This document shows positions 50,121 to 62,944 of a stretch of 64,000 nt of DNA, piece by piece. A program made the position numbers and the translations under genes. The first letter of the stretch is position 1. Each line of letters starts with the position of its first letter. The notes under the pieces are model-generated. The model made no database searches, was not told the origin of the DNA, and saw only the letters and a list, made by a program, of their open reading frames with translations. This stretch comes from Helochares maculicollis (lineage: Eukaryota > Arthropoda > Insecta > Coleoptera > Hydrophilidae): NCBI GenBank assembly GCA_033557835.1, contig JAWQRO010000022.1:1-64000 (forward strand). Direction: 5' to 3'.

Positions 50121-53100
50121 TTCACAAACTCTGTTTTCATACTGTAAAGCAATTTCTGTGCAGATTGCATAGGAACAAATACTCAATCTGGAAGAAACCT
50201 GATCTGATTATTTTTCTAATTAATTCCTTGAAATATTTTTAAAAATTAAGTTTAAATAATAATAATTATGCGCATGCGACTTACATTGAGCTCTGGATTA
50301 ATTTAAAAGGCAGTATACGAATTGTTGCATTAAATGCACATTACACTTGTTATTCTCAAATTTACAATGTGATTGTAGCTTTAAAAAATATTTTGCAGCC
50401 TAACGGCAGCACTTATTAATCTATTATCACTGCCGATAGCAATTATAACTAATTTGGCCAAGTAAAGCAGCGAGCAACCTTTATATGAAGGTGGCTCACT
50501 TACAGGAAAACGAAAAGTTTAAGTACCTTAACCTTTTTAACTGAATAGCACATAAGTACGTATATTTTCACTGCCATACGCTTTTAAAGCGGTAGACTTT
50601 AATATTATCACTATTTCACTAAGAATCTTAGTGCTTTTTATTGTTGTTCTCTCTCTAGCTCAAGATTATTAACACAAGTAACCTAGTAAAAATGTATTCT
50701 AACTTAAATTAATAAAAAAAATCAACGGAATTCTTAAGCAAGCAAGTGTCATCACAGTACAATAAAAAATAGTTAAATTTATATTCCAAATGCAAGTTAG
50801 GAAATTTATTTTGTTTGTTAATGTATATATTGTTGAATTATACAGTTGTCAGGTGATAAAATGTTTTTAAATTAAATTACTATTAATTAAATAATACTAA
50901 TTAAATGCAATCACGTGGACATATGCAATATTTACTAAGCAAATAATGTTTTATATCCTGATAAACAAGATATCGGAGGCGCAAATTGCACCCCCCTTAG
51001 TCAATTTTTGAATGCAAGTTCTACAGAACGAGAGCCCTCACCGCGGTGAATGTTTACAAATCAATAGGTGATTACTGATTGAGTACAAAAATAAACACTG
51101 CCCCCCCGGCCCGCTCGGATTTATTATTATTAATAAAACTATTATTGAGAGTTTAGCAATATCAGCAGAGAGTTTTCTTTATATGTTATGTTTATTGCCA
51201 GCTGAAAATTTGGCGGCTTCACAAGTTGCCCGAATTGAAAGCTGCAAGATAATAAGTTAAGTTGTTCCAGACTAGCGCATGCTGTTATGGAGCCTGCCTA
51301 CAATTTACTATTTCAGACAACAGTGTCCAATTCAACGTGCCATACCTGAAGCAACCTCTAAACCAAATAAACACAGGTTCCGTAACATAATGCGCTAACT
51401 CTAACCTCACAAATTACAGACAAAAAAAGAATCTAATATGTCTTTGTTGACACTACTAGAGTACCTATGTCGTTGGTTAAGCATGCATGCGTCAGGATCA
51501 TCTTTTAATAATATATATATTGAATAAAATATATCTATTTGTAATTTTAGGCTGTATAAAAAATTATAGCAGCGTAGAGTGACGCGTTTCCCTCACAAAT
51601 GTTTTCTTTATGTACAAAAAACAAATTGGTAAAAATTAAGAGAAAAATCATTGTCAAAATGATGAAAAATTGTCTTTTGGTCTCATAAAGATGTGTTTAA
51701 GTTTTTGTTTTTAAATTATTTATCGCGAGTTACTTTCTATCTTGTACATTTGTAATTCATGGGAATTTCAATGTTGTACTCATTTCCGTGAGTGAAATAT
51801 GCCGCTTTGCGCTGCGCACAGAGTACTTGGAGATGTTTTTATACGAATATGCGTGAAAATTTGATATCAATATATTAGTATGATATAAAATGATCGAGCT
51901 TTTGACGGCTTTTTATTATGTAAAAGTAATAAAATGGAAATAAAGATTTTTAAAGCGTAATAAATATAACCATTGTCTTAAAAAATTGATTTTTATTTCT
52001 TACCTATATCAGTACTATGAATGAAATAATTAATATATTTAATATATTCGAAATTGTTTCACTACTTTTTAAAGGGATACATTTGCCGCCCTGCCTTTCT
52101 AGCGAATGCTTTCTAAGCTTTTGTTCCTCTGTTATTCACTATTTCTGTATTGCCGACCAACAATGCAAACAATCAAGTATAACAGTTATGAAGTGATATT
52201 TGTGCAGAGATGGGATGGATAACTTAGTAAATAAATGCATTTTTATAAAATATTTACTGAATATAAATATTTAAGTATTAGACTCTCAGCTATATATTAT
52301 CATTTTATCTGCGATATTTGTCTAGGTACTACCTTGTGTTTTATTGCATTAAAATGTAATGATTTTCATAGAAGAAATAGAGGCAGTTTTATAATAAACC
52401 GAGATAGTAATGCTTGGTTTATGATAAAAGCCACAAGATGATTATATTATTCCAATGTTTGTTGAAAAATCATGACTAATTTTATTGCTGTCTCAAAGAA
52501 TAATATTTTTGGCAGCACTCGTAAAAGATAAAATAATGAAGGAAACAATATTTGTAGAATACATAAGCATATAAGATTTAATTAATTTAATTACTTAATA
52601 CGTTATAAGTGCTTGTTTTCTATTTTAAATAAGATATTTCTTTAGTTTAGACTATTTGTTTCTATGTTTTTATGTTTACTAGCTTATGCGTTATTTAGTA
52701 TTTCTTTTCCTGAATCTGACGAAATATATTAATCAAAAATCTGTTCTTGGAAAGATCTCTATTGGAATTTTTGTTTTTAAATAGGTTTTTTTTTTTGGTC
52801 TGTGATGTATTAAGTATCATATTTTAAATTCCAGAAGAAGGAAATTTAAAGTGGTATTTGCTCGTGACAGAGTCTCACTTGCATAAGTGGTGCGCAAAAA
52901 TTTTATTATTGCATCATCTAAATGTTTTAAAACACAATATAAAAAATGTGTAGACTTTTCTGACGGTTTAGCTACATTATATAAGCTAAAATTTCAACTT
53001 CGTGGTTTAGACATGAAAATGGTGTCCTTAGGATAATCCTAAAAATTTCATAAGCATCGATAAATTTTTATGATAAGCTTTACACTATACTTGTAATTAA

Positions 53101-53485
53101 ATTTTACACCAATCAAGCAGTAATATGATATTTTGCTCCCAAAATTTGATAATTGTTCATAACGTATAGCACATGAATTGGAACCATCCATTCTTTTCAT
53201 CGTGACGAATAATGCTCTGCATTGTGTAGAATTGCTTTCTAAAAATGTTTGGCAAACATATCCCGAACTAGATGTTTGATATCAGAGCCTCTCAGAACTC
53301 AAGAGCAGATGATAGAAGTGAGAATTCGACTTTATACCGCGAGTAACATAGTGCAAAGTACTAAGTGATAGTTTAAAAGAAGAGCATCTATCCTGTTCAT
53401 TAAAATACCTTTTTTGTCAACAGAACAACGTAAAAATATAAAATGCAAATGTAAAAGCATTTTCTGTGAGTTGATGGCAATAAAG
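50121..53485. other. AT-rich stretch without a recognised gene
   Basis: Nothing gene-like was found. A 12-base perfect palindrome, tcaccgcggtga, lies at 51038-51049, in a small GC-richer spot. Confidence 0.45.
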
Positions 53486-53489
53486 AATC

Positions 53490-54960
53490 ATTGGAAACTT
53501 CTCTCAACATGATATGGTTGGGCAGCAACAACAGCAAGCTAAAATGTTCTAAAAATCTGCAAAATAGCAAGACGAAACCACAGAAGGTCTAGAAAAAGTC
53601 ATTTGGCTCCATCAAGACAACATCGAAACATTAGCATAAAAATCTGAAGCTGAGGAATGCAAGGTTAAAACCCTTGAAGAGAAACTAGAAGACAATGTTA
53701 CCGTCGTTTAGAAAATTGAGTGACTGTGTAAATCAGTTAAGCTGTGATAATCATGGTGCTGCTGCTGCAGACTGTTGTGAAAGTCCGAAACTTTAGTGGT
53801 CGCACAGAAACTATATGCGCGGATAGCCTGACGAAGAAGTTAAAATATACCAACTTGATACTATTGCTTCAAAGTAATTGTGGCTTCGCAAACCTGTGGA
53901 ACTAGCACAAGTGCTTGAATTTAGTTTTGATAACAAACAGGTAACGCCATTCTGATCTCATTCTAAGGAATCGAGAGTAAAGATAAACCTCTCAATAGTA
54001 CTCTTTTATGTTAGAAATATTGGGTTTATGTGTACTATTTGACGAAGCGCATTCAAGCTTCTACTTGAGGTCTGGACGACCCTGAGATGGCAGTCAGCGT
54101 TACAACTCTAGGAAATTGGATGACGACGACTTAGCTTTGAGACTATGCAAATCGGTTCATATAGTTACAGCTATGAGAGTACGTGATACCAAAACTAATG
54201 AAACAGAAAACAAAGGGAACCAAATTTCGTGCTTATCTTGTGATAAAAATAGGCACATTAAAGGAATGTAGGGTCTCAAAAAAGTGTCTATGTACAGACA
54301 CTGTCGATACCAAATGTAGCGAAAGAAAAAATGCAAGTGTTAAAAGCCTAAAGGACAAATAGTTTCGTCACCGAGAATAAACAGTACGGCAATTGTCAGG
54401 TAGATAGAAAAAATTGGGAAGAGATAGCTTTTCGCCAGCTCATGTTCAGCGACTTCAGATGGTGCTCTTAAAAGAGTATTATCCAGAGTCAGCGTCAAGC
54501 TGGAAATGATAATTGCTTTTTGTCCAATCAAGATCATCACATCTAAGGGAATGACACTGTGACATGTGAATCTTCTACTCGATAAGCAACCCGATCTTCT
54601 TCAGAAACAGCTGCAGAGCTGAACATTCTATGTATCAAAAATGGTTTTCGGATTTCGAAAGACCAGCGAAAAAAATGGTTTGATTGCAACAAACAAACCA
54701 AGAAAGCCACGCAATATATTAGACAAATCAATGTTTAATAAAAATTAGAAAATGTGGCTCCTTACAAGATTATTTATTCTAAACAGCAACTGTTTGCTAC
54801 ACATTCATCACATTAACTTCAATTTTTAACAAAGAAGAGTTTCGCTTTTATAGTTTTAAATGCAGAACTTGATGGTATAGAAGTGAATAAATAAAACAAA
54901 TGATGACATGCTGGATATATAACCGAGGAAAGCGTATTGCAAAACCTTCAAACACAATTT
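53490..54960 (+). pseudogene. gypsy-like retrotransposon remnant (gag and start of pol)
   Basis: A decayed LTR-retroelement body on the + strand. The clearest part is at about 54070-54350. A frame reading DDDLALRLCKSVHIVTAMR looks like the end of a gag capsid domain. A linker (TKTNETENKGNQ) follows, then CLSCDKNRHIKG and, after a one-base frame change, CRVSKKCLCTDTVDTKC. This matches the double cysteine-histidine zinc-knuckle arrangement of gypsy-type gag proteins, which binds RNA. Upstream (53490-53720) glutamine- and glutamate-rich fragments resemble a gag N-terminal coiled part. Downstream fragments to about 54960 may come from the protease region, but I cannot fix them. No LTRs, primer-binding site or reverse-transcriptase motifs were recognised. 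Numerous stops make it inactive. Confidence 0.5.
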
Positions 54961-57900
54961 TATATAAAAGAATATAATGAATTAGAATTATTATTTCAGT
55001 AGATTAAGCAGGAAATCTCTTCTTACTATACTCACTGCTAAGTAAGTGCTATTAGTAGGATCCTTATAGTCCTCGTATTTATTTTTAGCATTATAAAAAA
55101 ATTGTTTGCACATGTGAGGTATCCCTAGCTTGCGGCGATAAGGATTTGAAACCCCTTTTATTTACCTTGATCAGGGAGAGAAGACTTTAAATACTCGAGG
55201 GTAACTGGAGTTTTTAAACCGTAAATGCAAGTTTGCTTCATTCTGGGGCAGAAGGGAAGGCAAATAATTCGGATTACGTCTAAGAGGATAATAAAAATGG
55301 GGTGTGGTGTAATCTATTTATACGGAGAGTGCGAGTGTGCCATATATTCGCAAATTTTAAAATATTAACAGGCCGAGATTAAAATACACAAACGAACGAA
55401 CTGCTGCCGGTTGAGCCGTGGCAATGCAGACAAAATTAATTAAAACACGTAGAAGTGAAGAGACCTGTCTGACGAGTTTGTGTGCGGAATATAAATGTTT
55501 AAACTTCGTACTTCTGGGCTATTTTTTTCTAAACTTTATGGATACATCTTTTTTTATTGGGCACTATTCAGTGAAAAACTTCTGCGCTTCTTGGAATGAA
55601 CTGCGCTTAAATAAGTCCTCCAAGAGTTTGCTGCGTTTTATTAACTTTCTTAGATGACATGTACGGAAAAGGACTATTCGGAAGATGTTGGTTTTTCTGC
55701 ATCGTTAAATTGATATTGTTCCTCCTTTAATTTTAAGTTTCTGGAAAAACTGGAAGAATAACTTCTTTGCTTATTAAATGGATGTTTTTGAACGAAGAAA
55801 GTAGCAATTTTTTTAAATTAAATTAGTGAAAAGTTTTCAAACTAGCAAGACGGAACGTATACTGGTTATTCCGCTGCTCTGCGTTTACAAAATTCGATAA
55901 GTCAGGAAGTTTGTAAATTTATTTCAGTATCAAGCTAGAAAACGAAAAACTACTGACATAATATTCCAAGCTCAGCAGACGGTTTATAACATCCGTATTA
56001 TGCTGTCACATTTACGTGGAACTCAGGAAAGACAACGTGGCAATAAAATTCTCAAGCAAATTTACCAATTTCCACGCTCACTGCAAGGTGATACGGTTTT
56101 ACATTTGACGAGAGTGAAGTTTTTCCTTTTAAACGTGCATTTCAACCAAACAAAATATTTGCATAATATTTTAGTTTAGCCGTGCAGTGCTCCAGACATG
56201 TATATTGCAGGTTTATTATACTATTATGACTCCGTTGGCGTACCGTTGAAGAAGTGATATGGGAAATGTGCTCCCATCATATAAGCAACGTAAATAATAA
56301 AGGAATTCAAAATATTTCAACGAGGGCTTTTTAGTTGCTTTTATGAACCAGACAGCTTTAATAGATTCATATGCATATATTACCATAGAGTCACTCTTTG
56401 AACTCATTATTTCATTTTCCCTATTATACTGTTATATTTGAGATGACCAGACTATTGCTCTCTGTAGAAATACCAAAAGAAATATTTTATGATCAATTAA
56501 GAAGTGCTCGCAGAGCAGCTTCAATTAGTCGTGGATGAGAACTTTGCAATGCTCCTTAAATTTATTATAAAAGTCTATGTTTGGCATTTTTTATACCTTC
56601 CTTATTTATTATTGTAAAATATTTTTTGTGATCTTTCGTATTTTCATTAGTTGTGTTAAAATAGTATTTCGAATATTGCTGGTAGATTTTTTTATGTTCC
56701 TGCTGTACTATTAAATTTCATACGTATCCTTTTTACATCGAACTTTACTAAAAGCCTTCGTAAAATTGTTTTCAGAAGCGCATTATTGCAACGGTATATT
56801 AGTTCCCTTTAATGGAAGTTTCCTGCTAAGAGTTAAAATGCACGAAACTTATCTTACAATAGCAGTAAAATATATCATTAAATTATGTTTCGAAAGTAAT
56901 ATATATATCTATGAAGAAAAGTATAAGCATTTACTCGCTCAACTTATATGAAAATTTCATTATTTTGTGTTTTTGTACAATTCAGTGCAATGGAATCCGG
57001 GAATAAATTATTATTTATGGGTTGGTACATGAAGTATTAATAGTTTGCCTCCGTTTTATACTTTGGAGTCCAGTCGATTTTGGATGGTGCTCATCTCAAC
57101 TGGGCTGGTTTGTTTGGAATAATAAGAATAAGAATACAATAATTTGATTGAGATAACTTATATCAAAAAATTCTTTCTATACTTGCATGATAATATTTTT
57201 CTAAATAGTATAAACCTACAGCAGTGAAACAATAAATTGGAAATCTTATAATATGTCGTTATAAATTGAATTCCAACGAATTCTCTAAAATAATATTTAC
57301 ATACCCTATTTAATTTCGCAGACAGAAGACTTAATAAAGGGCAGAGATGAGATACGAGACAAAGGTTAAAGTGGTAGTGGACCTCTTTAAGTTATTCAGA
57401 GGGCAACCGAAGGCGGAGGGGCCGCTCGCTGACAGATTGGTAGTGTCAGCCAGGACTGAATACCAAATAGACTTTTAACGACTTGATGGACGCTCGGTGG
57501 ACGGAAGTCGGCGTCCTTTCCGGCGTATGGACGGATTATCCTTGAGTCTAGGGATGAGATGTGATGTGCTATTGCGAAACACTGGCGGAGGAGCAGTTGA
57601 AAATATTTCAGATTCGGTCTAATGAACGGGAAGTGCAAATTTACTTTAAATTGGATAGTTTGCAACGACTCAACTAGGTTATCTCAAAGAGGCAATCTGA
57701 AGGGAACGGAAGTCACGTGACTGGAAGATCAAGCAGCTGCTGTCCCTTTTGGATGGGATTGACAAACGAGGTAAGAATGATATGCAGAGTGGCCAAGAAA
57801 CTTGCATCGAATATAAAGAGGACCGATATGTAAATAGTTTGATTGCTGAATGTAATACAAAGAGGAACAGCTTGTGTGTGAATTGAGTTGAAAAACGATA

Positions 57901-60900
57901 TACGTATGGCCAAAAATCACACAGTCTGAATTTGTGCAAGGTTGCAGTGGCAGCAGTAGAAGACTTAATGTATTATCTATATTTTGCAGCAAATTTAACT
58001 TAAACTAGCTGGACGCAAAATAAAAATAATATGTAAGATGGATGATATACCACTTCCCGAGTAAGTAGAGAATGCAACGACCGTGGTATTGCATAACATC
58101 GAAGCCGGTAACTTTGATGAATATCATATGCTGTGATGTATTTATGGTCAATTCAGGCTTGGCGTGCTCGAAACGAGTTAAAATAATCCTATTATCTTTT
58201 ACGATAAAGTGACATTACAATAACTGAGATATTGATGGATGGTTTATGGATAGTTTTTATACTAGACGAGGGCATGGAACCTCACTTCAATTTTTCACAG
58301 TATCACGCCGATATTGCAGGCGACGAGCTTCGTATTAGTATGTAACTTTTAGATAACTAACGGAATATGGAAGCCAAAGAAATGCTGAGCGCTCGAGTCT
58401 CATTATTGGCATAAGAGGCAACGCGAAAGTACATCCAGTCGACGAACGCGAGCAAGAGAAATGTGAAATATGAGAGGCGAGGAAAAGGAGAAAAACAGTG
58501 CACATAATGACATATTCAAATTAAGCAATACTCGAAAATTACCCAAGGGATCTCAATACACCGTGATATACTTCTCAAATTTCATATTACGAGTTGGCGT
58601 AATTATGAAGGGAATGATAGAGGAGAGCAGGATTCCAATCTGTAATAGGAGGACAGGGTGAGTCCGAGAAGGAAGGCACAATTCCCCCGTCTTGTTTCGC
58701 ATTCATCGGACATACGCAATCAAGCAAACTAACTTGAAGCTTTTGAGGTGTACTTCTCGCAGGAATAATATCGAAGTGTGACCGAAGGCAAATTAAAAGG
58801 CATGCCAAGGATTAGGGCGTAATTAAAGCGGAGAACCGCCGACCATTTTGGACAATGCGACGAGATGCTGTCATCTGAGATCCCCGTCGACCGCAATATT
58901 AAGAGATCATGTTTCTGACACAAACCCTTTGAATAATAAGCCGTATTATTTGCTGTGACCCCTACCAGTGGAACTCCAGTTGGGAAAGTTACGTTAATTG
59001 GATTGTTGTTGAAGAAAATGATATAACGCAGTATTTGGCATTAATATGTCTAGCGATCATTACTCCAAGAATATTGTGCAGGTAGTTATGAAATAAGTTA
59101 ACGTTTTGGATAAACTGCGAATTAATCAAAACAGCAATGTGATTTTTAAGGTATTTTAATAAATTTTACTGCCTTTGAGCAACATTTATATGAAATTCAG
59201 TACAACTTAAATGAAATAATATGCAACAACAAACTTCGCTAGATGTGAAGAAATATTCAGCTATAAATTCTAAAACATCGATGCGTTCCCTGTCCTTTAA
59301 ATGAAAAAAATATTCCCAAACAAAAAAAAATTATTTACATTTTGTGCCCTGAAGGCTGAGAATGGTTTTTAGATGTCAACCTCTTTCCAAAGAGGTAATA
59401 CCGGTTTTTAAAGAGGTAAATAAATATTATAAAGAAGGTAGAAAGGAATAAAGTAAAACAATTTCGTTACAAATCCAACCAATACAATTCATGGACTCTC
59501 GCCAGATCTACCGAAGTTGCCTTTTGTAAAGCATTTTCTGAGTGTATATAACAATAGTGTTCAACAACTTTTTTAAATGTGCAAGAGGCCTCAAATTGAA
59601 TTAATATGGTAATACCTGGAGTGTTTCTTATATGAAGAATACAAAAAATATGTAGCGATTATGTAGTTATAAATGAGTTATCAAGTTTCAGTTTTGTTTT
59701 ACTAATGGATTCTCAGAGATGTATACAAAAAAGGAAACTTATTATTATATATTATTAGGTTATTTTATTTTATAACTTTATTGAAGGAAACGTTTGAAAG
59801 TTCCATAAAGTTTAGAGAGTAGAGATTTATCGTATGTGGAATATGCTGAGATTAGGAAGCTAGTCAACGTGCACAAGAGTAAAATGAATTATTTAATTTC
59901 CGGATGGCGGAAGAGCAAATAAAAATTGAAAAAATTAAAGGAGAGACGATGATTTATTGATCAGTGAAAATGATAACCATTCTCTATTGTTATAAAATAT
60001 TGTAAACCTGGATGAAACTAATTGTGAACTAGGTATTAAAACGCGAAATTATATTATCGTATTACCATTTCGCTGTGGTATGGTGAGATTAAAAGAAATG
60101 ATAATACACTTAGCAATGATCGCTAAATATTTTTTCTTAATATATTCTTTGTAAATTGCAAATGTTTCAGGAACACTATTAAATTATATATAATATATAG
60201 CTAACGCACGTTAGTACCACAGTACTTTGGCTGAGGATCAACTTTTCATTTATTACAATATTAAACACAATATGCAAGGCTCTGAGGGAAAGCACATTCA
60301 TATTTTTTACAAAAATTATAAGTAGATGCTTATTATTCCATGTGGAGAAAAAAGAAAGTGGACAAATAATGTTTGGTGAGAACATATTCCCAGGCGTGAT
60401 TGGGAGCAATATCAATAGACAAAAATAAAAAATGTTGGAACCCACATATATACAAGAAAGTGGAGTCAAGATGCAATTATTTCAGTATTCATTTGGGCTC
60501 GTCTTCCTTAGGAACAATTCTAAATAAAAGCATTGCAAATATAAATAGCTAGGTGACGAAATTCTACTTTAGCTAAAGCAAAAGTGTACGAGGTCATTCA
60601 GTACCTACAATTGCATTTTTTTTACTAAATTAAATGTTAAATAAAATGATTGAGGGTTCATTTGTTTGATAATTTTATTGCTACAACTCTATTTTTATAA
60701 AAACGAAATATTTTCAATAGAACGGCGTTCTTAAAGTAATTGACTCCACTAATTGTAACACTTACTTTTAAAGAAAACGTTAGTTTTGATCTTTGTCTTA
60801 ATTTTTGCAATAAACACTCGACTTTCTTTAATACATATGCAGACATTAACTTAAATTATGCAATTGCAAAGTCTCATTGAGAAATGTGTAGACAATTACA

Positions 60901-62940
60901 AACCAGGTCTAATAAAGCCTTGGTTTAATGTTAATATTTGATAACATGAATAAAATCAATCATTTCAAAGCGGATGCGAAAACTAATAGTACTAGTATAT
61001 TAAAATAATTGTAGTTTTTAATATGTGCATGTAAGGACTTTAGGAATACATCACTCAAATCTTTGCTACATAGGCAACAAGCGCTTTGGAAGTAATAGAA
61101 ATGTTATTATATCAGTGCCGAGTCTTCTTGATTATAAAAGAGAAATTTATATTGCAGTTAGCATCTTAGCAGAGCATTAGCAACTAAGAGATGCAACAAA
61201 CCAAATACATTAAAAAGAAAAAGAAAAAGTAGGAAGCGGTACCTGCAAGTCTGCTCATCGTTTCGAACCACGATTTATTAGTGCCAAGCTTTCACAATTT
61301 CCTTAAACAAACACTTCTTTTTTAACGAAAAAATCCTAAAGAATCATAGATACGCGACGCCATAAACTATCGTGTCAAAGTGTAAACTTTGCTAATGTAA
61401 AATTTATATCTTAGTGATTCAAATATTTACTTAAACAAAGGATATCCTATTGGAAAATCAGGAAGCTATACATCTCAAAGGCAGCAAAGCAAAAGCAGGT
61501 TTTTTGTCGCCATTAGTTTCGCAAGTGGCGCTGTATATCTTCCGGAAGATTTATCTCCTTAACATCCATCATCCTTGTGCATTTTCCTTGTGAATTTTTA
61601 TGCATTGAGATTGCCGTCGAATGGCAGGTTGGGATGTCGTTGTGACGTAAGAGCGTCTGCTACTCCACGGTGGTTGAATTGCGTAACGTGGAACTAAATC
61701 GATTGAGTCAATATTAGCAGTAATTCGAAATGCCGCACACAATAATATGATGGGACTGTCACTTTCAGTTGTACGTTATGAATAACAACATGCAAATGCA
61801 AAATTGGTTATACTAGATACCCCTGGATAGCACTCGAACGCAATGAATTTTAAACCAGACATGGGAATTCATATTATAAAATTGGATTAGCGATAATGAA
61901 AATTCCAAAATAAAGTACTCGTCCAAATCGTTTTTGTCTGGATTTTGTTGCCTTTTTATTTACGTTGAACTCTGGGTATCTGATTTTTTAATGCGTCTGG
62001 GTCATTTGTATTAATACGGATGTGGGTGCGGCTCAGTCGAAGCGTTGATAAACTGATGGAAAAATATTGTTGCTAAAGGTATTTTCGGCACCGCTCAAAT
62101 ATGCAGGTGCTTTACCTAGCTGTAGCTCGCCTATTTAAAGACATAAGCTTTTTATGGTGGACAAAGATCAGATATTTAATTAAATTTGTTGATCCCTTAG
62201 CTATGTAAGTAACATAGTTCGCATCAGTCAGTGATCTATATTGTGCGAACTATCCAGCTTACTAATAAGCTGAATTGTTTGGATACCGAGTCCAGTCTGT
62301 GGTCTCCGGCTGGACACGTTCCCTCCGTTTCTGACGCTACGATTCATTCCAAATTACTAAACAATCCTCGAGGTATTTGCCGAGCTTGTCACTGCATTTT
62401 CATTAAGCTCTATATTAATTTAGTAAAATATTTTCTTAAGGTTGACTGGCTGGGCGAGCAGTTGGAGGATGTTATATAAGTGCTTTTAATATAAAATTCT
62501 GCTGCAAAATTTACTCTATTATTTCACACTAGAAGTAGCCTGCAACTCTGTTTGCGAACATTTCAGAGTTTGAATGAATTTTAATGAATGTATTGTCATT
62601 GGTAATATACGATTAGATGCCAAATTGTAGCCATTATGATATCGTTTATCATGTGGCGAAGCGATTTCGTTTTAATCAATCTTCCTTTGAAGAGTCTTAT
62701 TTTATTATTATCTGTACAAAAATTTAAAGCATAAACTGGAAATTTAAATATAGCTGCTACGCTAACAAACATTTATTTATTGCATATAGTTTGCAAATAT
62801 AATTTTAAATGCTGTACTTATTTATCCATTATAAAAAAACACTTAACTTAATTTGTGGTATGTTTGACAATATGAATACAAAATAATTTCTCAATTTGAC
62901 TAAACACTTTTTAATAAGAAAATCTGCCCCTGATAAATAT
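54961..62940. other. stretch without a recognised gene
   Basis: No supported gene. GC-richer patches at about 57360-57720 and 58380-58900 hold overlapping open frames on both strands without motifs. They may be old mobile-element debris. A short hairpin word (acctctttccaaagaggt) lies near 59380. An 82-codon frame at 62231-62479 (+) is unassigned. Confidence 0.4.
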
Positions 62941-62944
62941 TATG

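Noticed and set aside
57679..57992. Three overlapping open frames on the - strand
   Set aside because: Overlapping frames without motifs in a GC-richer patch; no evidence that any one is coding.
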